Positions 5,307 through 5,797 of a DNA stretch of 5,797 bases are shown one piece after another. Source of the DNA: Prevotella sp. (GTDB lineage Bacteria > Bacteroidota > Bacteroidia > Bacteroidales > Bacteroidaceae); NCBI GenBank assembly GCA_021204565.1, contig JAJPZE010000157.1, positions 1 through 5,797 on the forward strand, written 5' to 3'. Positions within the stretch are counted from its first letter, which is position 1. The number at the start of each line of letters is the position of its first letter. Under the pieces are notes generated by a model, which did no database searches, was not told where the DNA came from, and saw only the letters and a program-made list of their open reading frames with translations. Position numbers and translations under genes: made by a program.

Positions 5307-5797
5307 ATGATAAAGATTACATTTCCCGACGGCTCCGTTCGCGAGTACGAACAAGGAGTAACCGGGCAACAGATTGCCGAGAGCATATCCCCCGCCTTGG
5401 CACGTAACGTTGTCAGTTGCGGCGTGAACGGGGAGACCGTGGAGCTGAACCGCCCCATCACCGGAGATGCGTCCGTAGAGCTCTACCGCTTCGACGACGA
5501 CGAGGGCAAGCATACGTTTTGGCATACGTCGGCACATCTTCTTGCCGAGGCGTTGCAGGAGCTTTATCCGGGCATACAGTTCGGGTTCGGGCCGGCAATA
5601 GAGGCGGGCTTCTTTTACGACGTGTTGCTTCCCGGCGGCGCTCAGATTAGCGACAGCGACTTCCCGAAGATAGAGGCGAAGATGCTTGAGCTGGCGAAAC
5701 GGGACGAGCCGGTTGTGCGCAAGGAAGTCTCAAAGGCGGACTCGCTTGCCGCATTCGCCGCCGGCGGACAGACGTATAAATGCGAACACATAGAGCA
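5307..5797 (+). CDS. thrS: Threonyl-tRNA synthetase, N-terminal part (cut by window edge)
   Basis: Charges tRNA-Thr with threonine; cytosolic class II aminoacyl-tRNA synthetase. 163 codons of about 640 are present. The N-terminal TGS domain (1-62, starting MIKITFPDGSVREYEQGVTG) is followed by the start of the editing (second additional) domain with the zinc-like HxxxH motif H73-TSA-H77, at the same numbering as the editing histidines of E. coli ThrRS, then FGFGPAIEAGFFYDV (92-106), also family-typical. The catalytic core lies beyond the edge. The ATG at 5307 gives the normal N-terminus; AGGA at 5299-5302 lies only 4 nt upstream, closer than an ideal Shine-Dalgarno. No good TAnnTTTG promoter was found in the 166-nt spacer, so read-through from the DUF1573 promoter is possible. 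In Bacteroidales thrS is commonly followed by infC, rpmI and rplT, which would be expected to the right. Confidence 0.97.
   Translation, partial: MIKITFPDGSVREYEQGVTGQQIAESISPALARNVVSCGVNGETVELNRPITGDASVELYRFDDDEGKHTFWHTSAHLLAEALQELYPGIQFGFGPAIEAGFFYDVLLPGGAQISDSDFPKIEAKMLELAKRDEPVVRKEVSKADSLAAFAAGGQTYKCEHIE

Noticed and set aside
5058..5537. Long minus-strand frame over DUF1573 end and thrS start
   Set aside because: It is antisense to two confidently identified genes and contains no recognisable domain; explained by GC-rich codon structure of the plus-strand genes.

Overview
The window looks like a chromosomal segment of a Bacteroidota member, probably order Bacteroidales. The evidence is three-fold: two promoter elements fit the Bacteroides-type -7 motif TAnnTTTG, start codons mostly lack Shine-Dalgarno sequences, and the arabinose enzymes read like the forms I know from Bacteroides. 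This is recognition from memory, not a database search. Coding DNA is moderately GC-rich and the long spacer is visibly more AT-rich.

Left part (1-3871, minus strand): a tight three-gene L-arabinose catabolic operon, in transcription order SGLT-type sodium/sugar symporter, L-ribulose-5-phosphate 4-epimerase (araD), L-arabinose isomerase (araA, running off the left edge). Gaps are 8 and 10 nt. Together they would import a pentose with sodium, isomerise L-arabinose to L-ribulose, and, after phosphorylation, epimerise L-ribulose-5-phosphate to D-xylulose-5-phosphate for the pentose phosphate pathway. The ribulokinase step and a regulator are not in the window and may lie further left. A candidate promoter and a leader hairpin precede the symporter.

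Middle (3872-4720): about 850 bases without a convincing gene between divergent transcription units. It holds a 23-bp imperfect tandem duplication with an inverted third arm that can form alternative hairpins, other small inverted repeats, and a near-consensus promoter for the rightward unit.

Right part (4721-5797, plus strand): a small secreted DUF1573 protein, a GC-rich 166-nt spacer with two tiny candidate ORFs chained by ATGA overlaps, and the start of thrS (threonyl-tRNA synthetase), cut by the right edge after 163 codons.

Most of the window is ordinary metabolism and housekeeping. I do not see a clear new system. The items most worth checking are the tiny ORF chain before thrS and the repeat/hairpin cluster in the spacer.
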